From Edaphochlamys debaryana (taxonomy: Eukaryota; Chlorophyta; Chlorophyceae; Chlamydomonadales): a DNA stretch of 64,000 nucleotides. How positions within the stretch are numbered: position 1 is the stretch's first letter; each line of letters begins with the position of its first letter. The stretch is from assembly GCA_016858145.1 (NCBI GenBank), contig JAEHOE010000079.1, forward strand, positions 496,001 through 560,000. The letters run 5' to 3'. A program made the position numbers and the translations under genes. Shown one piece after another: positions 1 through 12,242 of the stretch. The notes under the pieces are model-generated. The model ran no database searches and was not told the origin of the DNA. It saw nothing but the letters and a program-made list of their open reading frames with translations.

Positions 1-1638
1 CGACGTCCAGAGACGACAGGCCTTGAGCGAACGCGAAGCGGGAGTTAGCGCGGAGCGACGACATTTCGGCTTGGGATCGCTTTCTAGCGGTAGCGGCCAA
101 CTTGGTTCCGGTGAGTTTGTGAGCAGGGGAGTTGTGAGTGGTGAGCTGAGGCAGTGGGAGATTGTAAGCGGGGCTCAGTTCTGCGGCGACTCAAATACAA
201 ATTTTGCTTGAGGCCCTGACGCACTGGTGTGCGCCGTACCTTTGATTGACCGTGCTGCTGGCCCCGCGCGCTGAAGCCAGAAACGCAGCATGCATATAGC
301 TCATCACGCGCTATCACACCAGCCGGTCGGGGGATGGTCAACATTTTGGTCGCGCCGTGGCATCCTTGGTGCGGCCTCACTCATCGCCAGTAGCGGGGTC
401 CGTCTGTACCGGCGCGCGTCGCGTCGCGGCCCGCCCGGCTAGAGCATTTCGCGACTTCCGCGCCAGTTGATCTGTGCCGTAAGCCCTGTGCGCTCGCAGT
501 CGTCTGACTGTCCTTCCGCTGACCTTCGCCGTGGGAGACCGGCGCCGGGCGGAGCGGTCCCGGCATCAGCCTGGCCCCGAGCCCCCGGCCCCCACCCGGG
601 CAGGACTGTACTGACCCTCTCCGCTTGACTCTCACCTGACCTGCAGCTTCCCTTGCATGCTTTTGGCGCATTCTACATAAACACTTGTGTCAAGCTTTCC
701 GGCATATCTCCCCCGGCCCAGGGCCCCTAGGTCCCGCCACTCCGGCAGGCAGCCGCATGTCACCAGGGACAGAGCCCGCGGGACGGGCGTTTCGGGTGCT
801 CACCCTTCGGTGTCGTCATGCGCCCGCCGGCCTGATGTTAGCCCTGAGATAGCCAGATACGCCACAACCAAGCGCTTCGCTTCGTTGATTTCTTCTGCCC
901 CCACCCTGGCAGGTCTGTGCTGAGCTGACGTGCAGCTTCCCTTCCGTGCGTTTGGCGCTTTCCGCATCCAGCCAACCTTGCACCACTGGTTACGGTAGAC
1001 ATCTTCCCCATCAGCAGCCCCGCCCCAGCCTCGCCCTGCCCGGTTGCCCCTCACTACTCAGGGCTTTCTTGCTCCAGCAGCCCCGCTAGTCGCGCAAGCG
1101 GCTTCCTGGTCCGTCGCCGCGTTGTCCTGGCATACGGCTGCTACGCTCCCCGCGCATCTGCAGCCATATGCAACCACCGCCTGCACCAAGAGACTCGTCG
1201 ACAGAGTTGTTGTTGAGAATGTGAGCGAGGCCTCTGCTGGGTGTCCTCGCACCATCGCACCATCGCACGTAGTGAGCCCCTGCCTGTTCATCCTGCACAA
1301 CGCCACCTCCTGGCCCCCTCCGGGCACTACGTCCATATACCCCCAGGCGAGCTCTCAACGCTCGCCCTGCTGCCCACCACAGGTCTACATTTGCACGCCT
1401 CGAACAGCCTAAGCGACGTTAGTGCCGCCTACCAGACTAGACTCCAGACACCCAAACCACCCAGCCGGCGATGGGACCAACCCATTGCCGGCCGCATTTG
1501 GAGCAGGCCCACCGCAACCGCGAACCCCCGTCCCCACTCCCCACCTCATCCGATCAACCCGCACCCCACGCCCTCCCGTCGCCCCCACCGCCCTGTTCCC
1601 CCCGCCCCGTCGCCCGCCCCCCACTTGCCCCCGGCCCC
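1..1638. other. Left edge: no gene recognised; probably LSG1 3' UTR plus intergenic
   Basis: I found no conserved protein in either strand. The part nearest 1638 is likely the 3' UTR of the minus-strand LSG1 gene, but I see no clear TGTAA signal on that strand here. Pyrimidine-rich, proline-coding open frames around 1240-1900 are composition artefacts. A diverged direct repeat (about 590-680 and 899-972) is listed separately. Confidence 0.4.
592..972. repeat. Two diverged direct repeats about 290-310 bp apart
   Basis: The blocks at about 592-680 and 899-972 share the same order of short words: a cccaccc-ggcagg core, then ctgcagcttccctt or gtgcagcttccctt, then tttggcgc with a ttc ending. Spacing between the words differs, so this is an old, imperfect duplication. 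Function unknown. Confidence 0.45.
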
Positions 1639-4600
1639 TCATACGCCCCCCACACGCACCAGCCCGCCCTTCTTCCCCGTCACCATGGCCGCCCCATCGT
1701 ACGCCCCCTCGGCCCGCAGCTGCCCCCGGTCGCCCTTGCTGCGGGCGGCCTTCTTCTGGAACTTGTACTCCGGCCGCTTTTGCTTGGAACCCTTGGGCCC
1801 CAGCCCCAGGCCCTCCATGAGATCCAGATCCGCCGCGTCCAGATCCGGGGCCGGCCGCGCCGCCGGCGCCGGCGCCGCCGGTGCTGACGTGGCGGCCGTC
1901 GGTGGCTGCGTCGCGTCACCGTCCGCCTCCGCCGACGCGGCCGGGGCGTCGGCTGCGGAGGCGGAGGCCGCGGTGGCGATGACGCAGGACGCCTCCTCCA
2001 GGTCAGCGAAGCGGCGCGCGCCGGCGGCGGCTGCCGCGTCCGCGGGTGCCGGCACCCAGCCGATCTGGCGGGCGTGACAAAGGGGTTTCGGTTGCGGCGG
2101 ATCGTCCTTGGCACATCAGCGACAGGCCGGACATGTACGGAAAGTGCGCCCGGCCCGGCCCAGCCCGCTCTGTGCCTACGGCACGTCACTCTGTGCCTAC
2201 GGTACGTCAAGCGCGCCCGGCCCGGCCCGCAGCGTTCCTGCATCTAGCTCCGCTCCGCTCCGCTCCCCACTAGCTCCCCCCGCACCTGCGGCGAGCCCGG
2301 CGGGAGCAGGCAGTACACCAGCTTGCCGTTGGTGTAGTCGCGCAGGATCTGGCGGCCCGCGCGCGTCTCGTCGGGCAGACCCATGCCGATGGTCCAGCCG
2401 CGCAGCATGGCGAAGGCCCTGTAAGGGAAAGCGGGGAGTGGAGGGGTTTGACCACGTCCACAGCAGAGGCTAGCCCTGGCTCAGACGAAGACGGTCGAGA
2501 GAGAGAGAGAGAGGAAGCATGGGAGCCCCGCAACACAGCTGAGGGGTTGGGGGCAAGGCTGCTGACAAGGTGCGGATGGGGAAGGCAAACAAGGCCCCAT
2601 CCCACAGCCCCACCCCCCTCACGCACCTGAGCGCCTGCTCTGCCGTGGGCGGCGAGTCGGCCGGCAGGTGCGCGGCCGGGGGCGGCAGCTTGATGTTGTA
2701 CACGGCCATTAGCTGTGCGCGGCCCACGCGTGCCGCCACCACGTCCACCGGGTGCCGGATGTCGGTCAGCCGGTCAATGGGCACCACGCCGGCCGCCACC
2801 ATCTCCGCTCGCGACTTTGCGAACTTGGGCATCACCAGACCCGGGCAGTCGCACAGGACAACGGCGGGCGACACGTGGAGCGTCTGGAAGTGTTTCGTCT
2901 TGCCGGGCGTGGGCGCGACTGCGGTCTTTTTCGCGCCGAAGATGGCATTGATGGTCGACGACTTGCCCACGTTGGGGTAGCCGACCAGCCCGACCATGTG
3001 CTTGTGGCCAGGCAACATGAAGCCTCGCGCGCCGGGCTCAGAGTCTTCCGAGCCCGAGTCCGAGTCCGAGTCGGATCCCGAGCTCGATGTCTCGCCATCC
3101 TCGCCTGCGCCGCTCCCGCCCGCGCCAGCGCCGTTTGCTCTGTGGGCCGCAGCTTTGCTGGCCCCGGCCTCGCGCACTCCCGCGGCGAAGGCTGCGGAGC
3201 ACATGCGCTCGAACAGCGCCAGCAGCTCGTCCACGTCCAGCACCTGCCAGGGTCAAGATAGGGTCAAACCCAGTCAACGCCGGTCAGACATGCGGCGCCG
3301 GGCTGCCCCCTACTGCCAGCTCGGCATCGCATCTGCCCACAACGCAGCCGGCCCGGCCCCTTCGCCCTCCTGCTTTACCCAGAGCCCAGAGGCGCGCCTC
3401 CCGACCCTCACGCCCCAGCCCTGTCCCGGGCTGTCTGTTCCCGCCGGTACCCCGGGCCTGCCCCGCCTCGCCGCTTGGCCACCCCCAACCCACATCAACC
3501 CCCTTCCCTCTAACCTCCTGCGTCAAAGATCACCCCCCGCCCTCCCTACCTTGATGCGCGGGTCGTCCCGCACCGCCTGCGCCTCCTCCTCCTCCTTGCT
3601 CCGCTCCGACCCCGGCCCGGGCCCAGCGGCGCGCGCCCGCTCCTGCTCCTGCTCTGCCTGCGCACACGACAGCGCACGCAGCAACATGGGCAGGGTCACG
3701 CTCCCGCTCCCACTCCCCGCCGAGTCGCCTCCATCTGGGCCTCGTGGCACGGCGCTCAAGCATTCTGTGAAACTCCGTGCCATACGCCCGTTCCGTTCCT
3801 TGTCTCTTCCCCAGTTCGTGCCACGTCCCGCAACCCCCTCCATCCTGCCCCCCCTTTCCCCAAGGATTCCCTGGCGTCGGCGAGATCCCGCACACCCCCG
3901 TTCGTCCCACCTCCGCATCCCCCCTTTCCCCCCCCCTGTCCCCCCTTTCCCCCCTCGCCTTCTGCTGCGCCATGAGCTTCTTGAGCGTGACCACGTCCAC
4001 CCCCAGCGCCGAGGCCTCCGAGCGCAGGTGCTGCTGCTCCTGGATCACCGAGTAGGCGGACCAGAAGGCGTACTTGACGCCGGCCTGAGGGGGGGAGGGG
4101 GTGGGGTGGAGGGGGCGGCGGGCGGGTGCAGGGAGCAGGTTTGGTGCCGGTGCCGGTGCCGGATATCATGGCGGCAACACCTTCCCACGAGGAAAGCTAT
4201 CCCGTCTGGCTCGCTGCTCCTCTCTGTTCGTCCCAGCCCCCCTCTCCCTCACCCATTCCTCCCCCTCCACTCCCTTTCCCCCCTCCCCCGTCTCCTTCCC
4301 CCCTCCCCCCCCACCTTGTCGAAGTAGTCCGCCCAGCGCCTCCGCACCGAGGGCGGCAGCAGGTCCGCCTTGTTCAGCAGCAGCAGCGAGGCCTTGTCGG
4401 GGTGCAGCTCGCGGGCGTACGACTCCAGGTCCTCGGAGCGGTACAGCAGGGGGTCGCGGGCGTCCACCACCTGACAGGGGGGAGGGGGTGGTGAGGGGAG
4501 GAGAGAGGAGGGGTGTGTCAGCAGTGCAGAGGGCCCCGGCCTTGATGGCACAGGAGCTGGACGTGGCGGTAGCCCAGGAGTGAAGCCCTGGGGCCTCTCG

Positions 4601-6446
4601 CCTTCGCCCTGCCCGCCCCAACCGCTTCGGCTGGCCCCGCTCGTGCCCCAGCGACCTCAGTGGACCCACTCCCTGCTCCCCGCTTAGGCCCCGCTCCGAC
4701 TCCTCAGTTCCTGAGGGCCCAATCCCTGCCCCCAACCCCCTCCCCCACCTGCACCACGATGTCGCTGCGCTCCAGCACACGCCACAGCTGCCGCCACACC
4801 TGGAGGGGCGGGGAGCCGAGGAGGAGGGTAGCGGGAGGCAAGTGGGCAAGGCCGCGACAGGACGTGTGGTCTGCAGCAGGTGAGGGCGCGTGCCACGGCT
4901 GCCTGTAGTGCCCCCCATCGCAGACAAGGACGGGACGGGATGTGCCGGCATCGCAGACGGGATGTGATGGCATCGCAGACGCCGCCTGCCACTCAGGCTG
5001 CTCCGTGTACTGTGCTACCTCGGTTTGCCCCCATGCCCCATAAGAGACGTGGCCCAACCGCATGAACCCCAAGGAAGCCGCCCAACCTCGAGGTTCTTCT
5101 CAAAGGGCGTGAGCATGAGCTTCTCCGTCTCCTCCATCTGAGCCAGGTTGCGGCGCCAGGACAGAAACATGGTGCGCTCCTGGGGGGGTGGAGGGGCGGT
5201 GAAGGGGGGGGTGGAGGAATGCACGGAGGGCTTGCAGAGGTGGTGGCATGCCTATGGACGGGTGCCGGTCCCGCTCCCCGTCTGCGCTGCTCGCTCTGCG
5301 CGCACATTGCAACCCTCCTCCCCCCCTACCCACCACCCTGACGCGCCAGCACCACACCCTCGTCACTTCCCCACCGCCCCTCCAACCCTTCTAACCATCA
5401 CCACCCCACTCCCTCCCCCCAACACACGCCCCCCCTCCGCCCTGGCCCCACCTGCAGGTCCAGCTGCTCGGGGCTGGTGTCGGCGTCCCACGGGGGCCTC
5501 CGCGGCAGCGCCAGGCGGTGCGCGTTGCGCGCCTCCGCCTCGGCCCGCTCCTCCGCCGCCTTGGCCTCCGCCAGCGCGTCCTTGACCCCCGTGCCCCCGG
5601 CGCTGATGACCACCGCCTGGCCCCGCTCCGCAGTGAAGTCGCGGTCGGCGAGGTCGGCCTGTGGAAGGGGGGAGGAGGGGGAAGAGGGGGGAAGAGATGA
5701 GGGGAGGGGAGGGGAGGGAAGGGCCTGGGAGGAGGGAAGGGGCGCTAGCAGGAGCGAGCGCGACGGCCAGCCTCGAGCACAGCTCAGGTGATCCGGCTCC
5801 ACTCGGGTTTGGGGGCGGGCAGGTGACAGGCCTGCTCCCGGAGCTTGGCCCGCAGCCCGACATAGAGACACGGCAACGAGTCGGCCCAAGTTCATTTAGG
5901 GCAACTTGTGCCGCGCACCCACCATGGCCATCAGCTCGTCCAGGTCAGAGCGGTCCAGCACCGACTGCATGTTGCGGCCCATGCCCAGGTCGGTGGTGTG
6001 CTGCAGGTGCACCGCGATGCCGGCCTGCGTCTTGGGCACGATCTGTGGGGGCACGTGGAAAGGCACGCGGGAGGGAGGGGGCAACGTTGGTGCGGGTGCG
6101 GGCCAGGCCGACAGAGGGTGGAGGACCGCCGTGGGTGTTGCGCCGACGGGACCCAGCGTTGGCCGACAAAGCTGGTTGCCGAGGGCTCCAACGTGCAAAG
6201 CATGAGGCCTTATCCTTCAGTGCTGCTGCCAGACGCGCTTTGCACGGGGCTGGCCGTGAGCGCGGCCGGCGGAGCTGAATCGACGAATTAAGCGGTGCGC
6301 TTTGCTCGCAAGGCACCGCCGGCTATCGCCAGCCTGACACTTTACTGGCGCTCCGAGAGACACTGGCGCACCTTCTTGTTCTTCGCCGCCAGCTTCGCGC
6401 CGACCTTCTCTCCAGCCTTACGGGCCCTGCCGTTGTGACGGCCCAT
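1639..6446 (-). CDS. LSG1: LSG1-type circularly permuted GTPase (60S ribosome maturation)
   Basis: Exons (descending): 6446-6372, 6042-5923, 5658-5452, 5179-5087, 4799-4749, 4470-4315, 4084-3959, 3657-3550, 3243-2627, 2418-2286, 2064-1639; 703 aa. The N-terminus is basic (MGRHNGRARKAGEK). The GTPase motifs are in permuted order: NKAD (G4) at about residues 215-218, GYPNVGKSS (G1) at 400-408, PTPGKTKH (G2) at 423-430, DCPG (G3) at 444-447. A Ser/Asp-rich acidic stretch lies just before G1, and the C-terminus is Ala-rich then basic. In yeast and humans LSG1 is a cytoplasmic GTPase that helps release the export adaptor NMD3 from pre-60S subunits; I infer the same role. Intron 7 has a GC donor (AAG|GCGAGG). 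The start is the only ATG fitting the conserved N-terminus. It shares a 479-bp divergent promoter region with the next gene. Confidence 0.93.
2496..2513. repeat. (GA)n microsatellite
   Basis: About nine GA dinucleotides inside LSG1 intron 9. On the transcribed strand this is a CT-rich pyrimidine run. Confidence 0.8.
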
Positions 6447-6925
6447 GCTAACCAGCTAGTCTGCTCAAGCCGTCAAGGCCCCGCTAGCTGGCAGCCGGCC
6501 GTCGCGGAAGAAACTGCGCAACGAAAGCCTCCTCGCCAGCAAGAACGCGTGAGTTAGATGCGGTGGTTGCTTATAGTGCCTCAGTAAACTTCTTGCGTGA
6601 TAGGGTGCGAGGGGGTGCTGTCTTTCAGCGATTTCGCTCGCAGCCCTTCATCCCGAGCAAAAATTGGCCTCAACGTGAATGCCCGCATATGCTTCTGCTT
6701 TGCTCCATAACCTCATACCTATCCACGAGTCCACAGAGCGGGGAGAGCCCACAACACTGACATTTCTGCAATTCTCTGGACCTTGTGACAAGCACACGGT
6801 CTCGTGCCTGCTGCACCGCACGAAGCTTTTTGAATATATCTAGCTATAGCCGTAACTCACTGGCGTCCAACTGCCCGCCGCGACCGCGGCCTTAGAGAGG
6901 CGCCTTCCCGGCGCACCCCTGCGCT
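6447..6925. promoter_or_regulatory. Divergent promoter region, LSG1 / MFI-like
   Basis: 479 bp separate the two start codons, which face away from each other. For the plus-strand gene there is an A/T-rich TATA-like word (tgaatatatc, 6831-6840) about 90 bp before the ATG. For LSG1 the complement of ttatag (6571-6576) reads CTATAA about 125 bp upstream. Transcription starts are inferred, not seen. Confidence 0.5.
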
Positions 6926-9900
6926 ATGGGGCGCGGGGGAGCAGCAGGTTACGATGATGATCTCCCAGGGCCGTCGCCCTATGCGGGGGAGTACCTCTAC
7001 ACGTTCGCGGCGACGACCATCCAGAGGTGGTTTCGCGGCTACCGAGTGCGCAAGGAGCACCGCGCGAGGGTGCGACGGGGCCGAGCTCACGGGACTAGGC
7101 GGGGGGAGGTTTGCTGTGTGGGGGGCGAAGGGGATGGGGAGAGAAGGGGATGGGGAGAGGAACCCACGGGTGCTTGGGCTACGCCCCAGTGTGGGCAGGG
7201 ACAGGCGGAGGGGCTCATCACCCTCCCGGCAGCGCTGGGCCACTCAGAGGAGAGCATAGGCGCAGCCAGGCGCAGGCGGGTTGCTACATTCATGACGCAC
7301 ACTTGGCGCCAAACCTGCCAGGTGCCCCCTCTTGGGCACGGACTGCCCTTGCCCCCCGGGCCCAGTTTTGCCCATTGCCCCGACGTCCTCGTTGGCCTCG
7401 CCACATATCCCACACGCAGCTCTCTCCCTAGCCGAACACACCATATCATGGAGCCTCCCTCCACACCCACAACTTGATCCTTCACAGATGGAGCGCGTAC
7501 GGCAGCTGGAGATGGCATGGGCCACCACGTACGATGCGCGCTATCGGGCCGACATGGCGGCGCGCAGGATCCAGACCGCCTGGCGCGGGTTCCGGAACCG
7601 GCGCATCTTCATGTACTACCGGGATCTCATACGCTTCCGGTAGGGCAAGGCGAACCTTTTGCGGGCCCGGCTGCTCTTGGCCTGGGCCAAGCAGAGCGAG
7701 CGGAGTAGATCGGCCCCGCGCATGGGCCGGCCTGGGGCCCTGACGGGGCAAGCGGAGTGGAGCCGACGAGTCGGGCACCCGCCTGGGGCGCTCATCCCCA
7801 GAAGAAGCCTGCAAAGAGGAGCTTCCTTAGCCCACTTCTGTTCCCCCCTGACACTTGCCGCCCCACAACCGCCTTCCTTCCTTGTCCTTGCCCTCGCCTC
7901 CGCAGGGAGCGCGGCGATCCCCGCGAGCTGCTCAAGGTGATCAACCCCCGCGAGGCGCAGCTGGTGGACGCGGCCGCGGGCATCCACGTGCGCTTCCGCC
8001 TGGGCGGCACCATGTTCCCTCCGCTGGTGTTCTACAAGATCTTCACGCACCGCCCCCTCATCGACATTGGCGCCTTCGGGCCGCGGGACTACGCCAACGA
8101 GGCGAGGCCGGGGTTGGGGCTCTGGTTGCGGGCCAGGTTGGAGCGTGCTCGTCGCTGTCTGGGCTGATAGGCAAGAGGGTAGATTGGGCGGGGCGGGGCC
8201 TGGGGCGTGGGCTGTGGGCTGTGGGCGTGGGCCCGTTCGAGTGCGTTCGTCGCTGCAAGGGCGGGTTTGCGCGCTTCCTGGCAGGCTGTAGACCGGAGCC
8301 GGGTTCTTGCTGGGCTGACGAAGCGTCTCCGTATCTGCGCTATCCTCTGCCGCAGGTCCGGCTGACGCCAGCCGAAATCCACAACAAGCCGCCCACCGCC
8401 GCGCCGCCGGGGCTACAGCTGCGTGCGCCCGGCCCGGGGGCGGCCAGCGGCGGCAACTCGCAGTCACAGACGCCCACCCGCCGGGGTGCGGCCGGAGCAG
8501 GAGCAGGCGGCGGCGGGGGCACGGCCGGCGGCGCGGGACCGGCACCGGGTGCGAGCGCGGGGGCCAGTGCCAAAAAGAAGCACACGTTCCAGGAGGAGGA
8601 CTTCGAGCTCGACAACTCCTTTAGGTAAGCACCCTCAGGGGATGCGACCTATTCAGGGCCTAGGCGGCGGGCCACCCGGCCCGGGGCGTCCCTCTGACGG
8701 TCTGCTAGCGGACTGCACAAGCGCCGTGAGGCCAGGCCAGCCGTCAAGGGGCGTGCAGGTCAGCGGCTGGGAGGCGGCAAGGGCCCGTCTCGCCCTCGAT
8801 TATGTTCATCTCCGTCCCCTATGGCTCCGCCCACGCTTTCCTCACCACCTCGCGCCGCTGCCCTCTGACCACCCTTCCCCCCCTCCCCCGTCCCCACACG
8901 CCCATCCCCGCCTCCCCAACCAGGGAGTACATTAAGCCCGACGGCACTATCGGGTGGCGCTCCACCCAGGGCTGGTGAGCGCAGGCGCTATGGCCGGGCT
9001 GCAGGGCAGTTTCCACTGTGTCCACCAGCCGGCAGGCGGGGCTTCATCGCCTGGGTCACGGGCTGTCTGTACTAGAGGGCGACCATGCCTTGCCCAAAGC
9101 CCGACCCATGAAGTCCATCACCCGGGCCCCCTGCCCTCCCAACCCTCTCGAAGGTACGAGCGCCTCGAGAACAACGGCTGGCGGCCGGTGGCGGAGCGGG
9201 TGCTGCTGGACGAGGACCCGGTCACCACCGCCACACGCCTCAAGCGCCAGCCGCTGTTCCACTTCAACCCGGCCGTGCGGAGGTGCGTGGAGGAGCCTAC
9301 GGAGGAACGGGGCTGGCTGCAGGGCTGGGCGGAGAGATGTGCGCGTGTGGGAGGCGCGCGTGGAGGGATTGGAAGGGTTCGAGTTCCTAACAAGGGCGAC
9401 GTGTGCAATGGCTACCGGGGCTGGGCCATCCTCGCATGGGGTCCCTCCCCTGCCCATCGTGTCTGCCCCGCCTCCGTGTCTCCATGCACGTCATCCTTAT
9501 CGCTGCGCCTTCCTTCTTGGCCGCAGAGAGAACCGCGCCCGTCAGCTGAAGGAGCGCAAGCGCGAGTGGCTCCGGAAGATGTACGCGGATGGCGGGGGCC
9601 GGCCCCTCTCGGCGCGGGTCCGGGCAGCTGCTGGCGCCGGGATCCTGCCTGGATCCGCCAACTACGAGGATGACGGGTTCGGCCTGGATCCGACGCTGCT
9701 GGATCTCAACCTGAACGAGCTGGACGATCAGGCGTTGGACGAGCGGGCGGACGAGCTGCTGGCGTGGAGCCAGCACCTCGACTACGGCTCGTACTTCGAC
9801 GACTGGACGAGCATCGCGTGTACGATGGCGTCAGAGGCGTTTGTACCGGAGGACGAGGCGCCGTACCTGGCGGAGGTGGGCCGGGAACCGTACGTCGGGG

Positions 9901-9995
9901 ACATCCGGCGCGCGTTTGCCCAGGCCGGCGCGCCGCTGGAGCCCTTCAAGGGAGGCCCCAATGCTTCTTGCGGGACGGTGCTCAACATGCGATAG
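6926..9995 (+). CDS. IQ-motif protein, MFI (C11orf65)-like
   Basis: Exons: 6926-7069, 7488-7639, 7906-8101, 8356-8624, 8924-8974, 9154-9282, 9527-9995; 469 aa. Two IQ calmodulin-binding motifs are visible (TIQRWFRGYRVRKEHR near 31-46 and RRIQTAWRGFRNRR near 74-87). A block typical of the C11orf65/MFI family follows at about 100-165: ELLKVINPREA, GTMFPPLVFYKIFTHRP and PRDYANE. After a Gly/Ala-rich linker come GTIGWRSTQGW and a charged C-terminus with many Asp/Glu. Human MFI is reported to restrain mitochondrial fission; that function is not established for algae. Intron 3 uses a GC donor (GAG|GCGAGG), the only phase-0 choice that keeps the frame. A TGTAA signal lies at 10354. Confidence 0.78.
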
Positions 9996-10353
9996 CGCGG
10001 CGGCTTCAGGGTTGCCGGAAGGGTCAAGCGAGGGCTGGAAGGCCGGGTGGAGCTGACTCATGCATGCGCATACTGCACGCACTGGCAGGACTTTGCGGTG
10101 GCTGGGTGGTAGAGGGCAGCAGCTCGCCGACGTCGCCGCGCAGCCCATGCTGAGCTTGTCCTGGTATAGACGTATAGTCACCGTCACCCTCGGCGTAGCA
10201 AGCAGAAGCAGGATGCGAGCATCAGCGCTTCAGGAGAAGGTTCAGGGGCAGGGGTAGTCCACTATGACTGACTGCAAGGCTTCACCGGAGATGACACGAT
10301 CACTCGGGTTCCAGAGCTGGAAGGGCAGTGACAGCTCGGTGGTATCAATCGGA

Positions 10354-10358
10354 TGTAA
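10354..10358 (+). terminator. Poly(A) signal TGTAA of MFI-like gene
   Basis: TGTAA is the usual green-algal polyadenylation signal. This copy is the first on the plus strand after the stop at 9995. Confidence 0.6.
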
Positions 10359-10450
10359 GGACTAAGCGGAGGATTGTCCTCAGCCCATCGGGTTCTCGTG
10401 TCGTCCTCTCAATAGATGGCAACGTAGGCACAGCAGGGACGCACGCAGAG

Positions 10451-10455
10451 TTACA
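10451..10455 (-). terminator. Poly(A) signal TGTAA of AP2 gene
   Basis: ttaca on the plus strand reads TGTAA on the minus strand. I see no other copy between here and the AP2 stop codon at 12036. Confidence 0.5.
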
Positions 10456-12035
10456 TCAAACACAACCGCCCGGCAACCGGCCGCCAGTACCATGCGACAA
10501 TCCGGCTTAGGCGACGGACATCCAAGCTGCTCATGCACACAACGCACCTCACATGGGGACACTCCGCAGGGGCGTCAAGAAGCGCCGGCAGACCCAACGC
10601 ATTGTTTGCCCTGACAGTGCTCGCAAGCGAACATGCCCACGAGGAAGGTATCCTCACTGCGGCCAGCGGGGATGCACCGCAAGCCAACAGCACTGCCCTG
10701 TGCCCGCTATCCGCGGGCCACTCCCATGCACTTAACTTGCCATACACACGCCTGCACACAGTCTGGCGCATCAACGCCCACACAGACTAAAGTTTCGTCT
10801 TCTCAGCTAAAGAGGAGCGATGGGCACGTGAGCCACGCACGCCGTCCTAAGCGCTCCTCCAGGTTCTTTGGCTTGGGGGGATGCACGTTGGCGACCCCCT
10901 CGCCCCATGCGCCGTGCACCGACCTAGAGTGCGTTGCCTCCACCCACTCTGCAGTGCACCCAGCTCGCACACCCCGCCTGCTTTGCAACTCACATCCCAG
11001 CCGCTAGGGCGCAGATCGTCCTGACACGCGGACATTTAGTCCTTGCGTGCTCGTGTGGTTGCTTCCTCCAGGCTTGTTCTTCGAGCAAGTAAGTGGCCCC
11101 TAGCAAGGCCCCAAGCATCCAGCTCTGCTTGTCCTCCCTCCACATACCGTTATCCCTGCCGTCCAAACGGCCAGTCACACTTCTGCATCACATAAAGCCA
11201 CCTGACAGCGCAGCCTCCTTAACCACAAAAGTACAACGGACCCCGCCGCCTGGGCAGACTCACGACTTCCCATGTGGACCCCGTGTGTCTCCCCGTCGAC
11301 ATGTCATCCTGGACCGTATAGGTCCCCTGCCTGCGGGATTGCGAGTAGGCTCCCCAACCTGGATCCCCTCACCCGCCGTCCGCCTTCCTTGCCTGTGTGA
11401 ACTTGGAAGGTATGGTATGGTGTCGAAAGTGCGGTGCGACAAAACGGGCAATCGGTCGCCCAAGACAGATATGGGGCACGCAGCCCAGCCCCGACAGGTG
11501 CCCGCCCCTGCCCTACCTCCCCAGGTTCCATCCGCCAAAGCAATGCCGCCATACACCTTGCCAGGCAAAAAGGCAAAGGCGTCCAAACGCTGCGGCGATA
11601 CGTGCACCCCTTGCCCGAGTAACCGGAGGCACAGGGGAAAGAATACGCGTGGTGAACTAAGCCTGGTGTACAATGATGCCGCCCCAACCCATATCACAAG
11701 CGGCCCGACAGCCCTCTTAAGGGGCCCAAGTCCCGACTCACACGCCCGACCCACGCACCCGACCCATCATGAACTCAGCAGGATTCCACCACCGTACTTC
11801 GCAACTCCGCCTCCGAGCTTCCATCGTCACGTCGTCCAGCCCTGACCCCGGCCGCGCTTATTTGCTCTGCGCGAATCGACCAGGCAGCCGGCTTCACCCT
11901 GCGTCCTCCGCCGTCTGTAGCCCGCCTCTCACCCCAGGCTTCGCAGGCCCGCCCGGGCCCGCCAGACCTCAGGCGGCACACCAGTCGGCAGGTCCTCGCC
12001 CCGCTAGCACGTTGGCAAGCTCCATGTCTGGCATG

Positions 12036-12207
12036 CTATGCGCTCTCGTGCAGAAGCAGGAGAGCGTCAGCGAGCTCCGCTAGCTCATCCTCAACATCCA
12101 TGGCCACCGGCTGACGCTTGCTGGCACCGCGAGCCGCAGGGGCAGCCCGCGGCGGAGGCTCCGGCTCGTCCCCGAAGTCCATGTCGAGCCCTCCGCGCGC
12201 CGCCGCT

Positions 12208-12242
<35 letters not shown>

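Larger units (their letters stand above)
9996..12035. other. Convergent 3' UTR region between MFI-like and AP2 genes
   Basis: No conserved coding sequence. A plus-strand TGTAA at 10354-10358 and a minus-strand TGTAA (ttaca at 10451-10455) are spaced so that the two transcripts would end less than 100 bp apart. This would give the AP2 gene a 3' UTR near 1.6 kb. The proline-rich plus-strand open frame at 11093-11845 is antisense to that UTR and resembles no family I know. Confidence 0.5.

Noticed and set aside
1241..2077. 278-codon plus-strand frame
   Set aside because: Overlaps LSG1's last exon in antisense and is Pro/Ala low complexity.
9374..9392. tRNA B box (ggttcgagttc)
   Set aside because: No A box at the right distance and no acceptor stem; intron of the MFI-like gene.
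11093..11845. 250-codon proline-rich plus-strand frame
   Set aside because: Lies in the inferred AP2 3' UTR, has no ATG-based conserved motif, and reflects C-rich composition.
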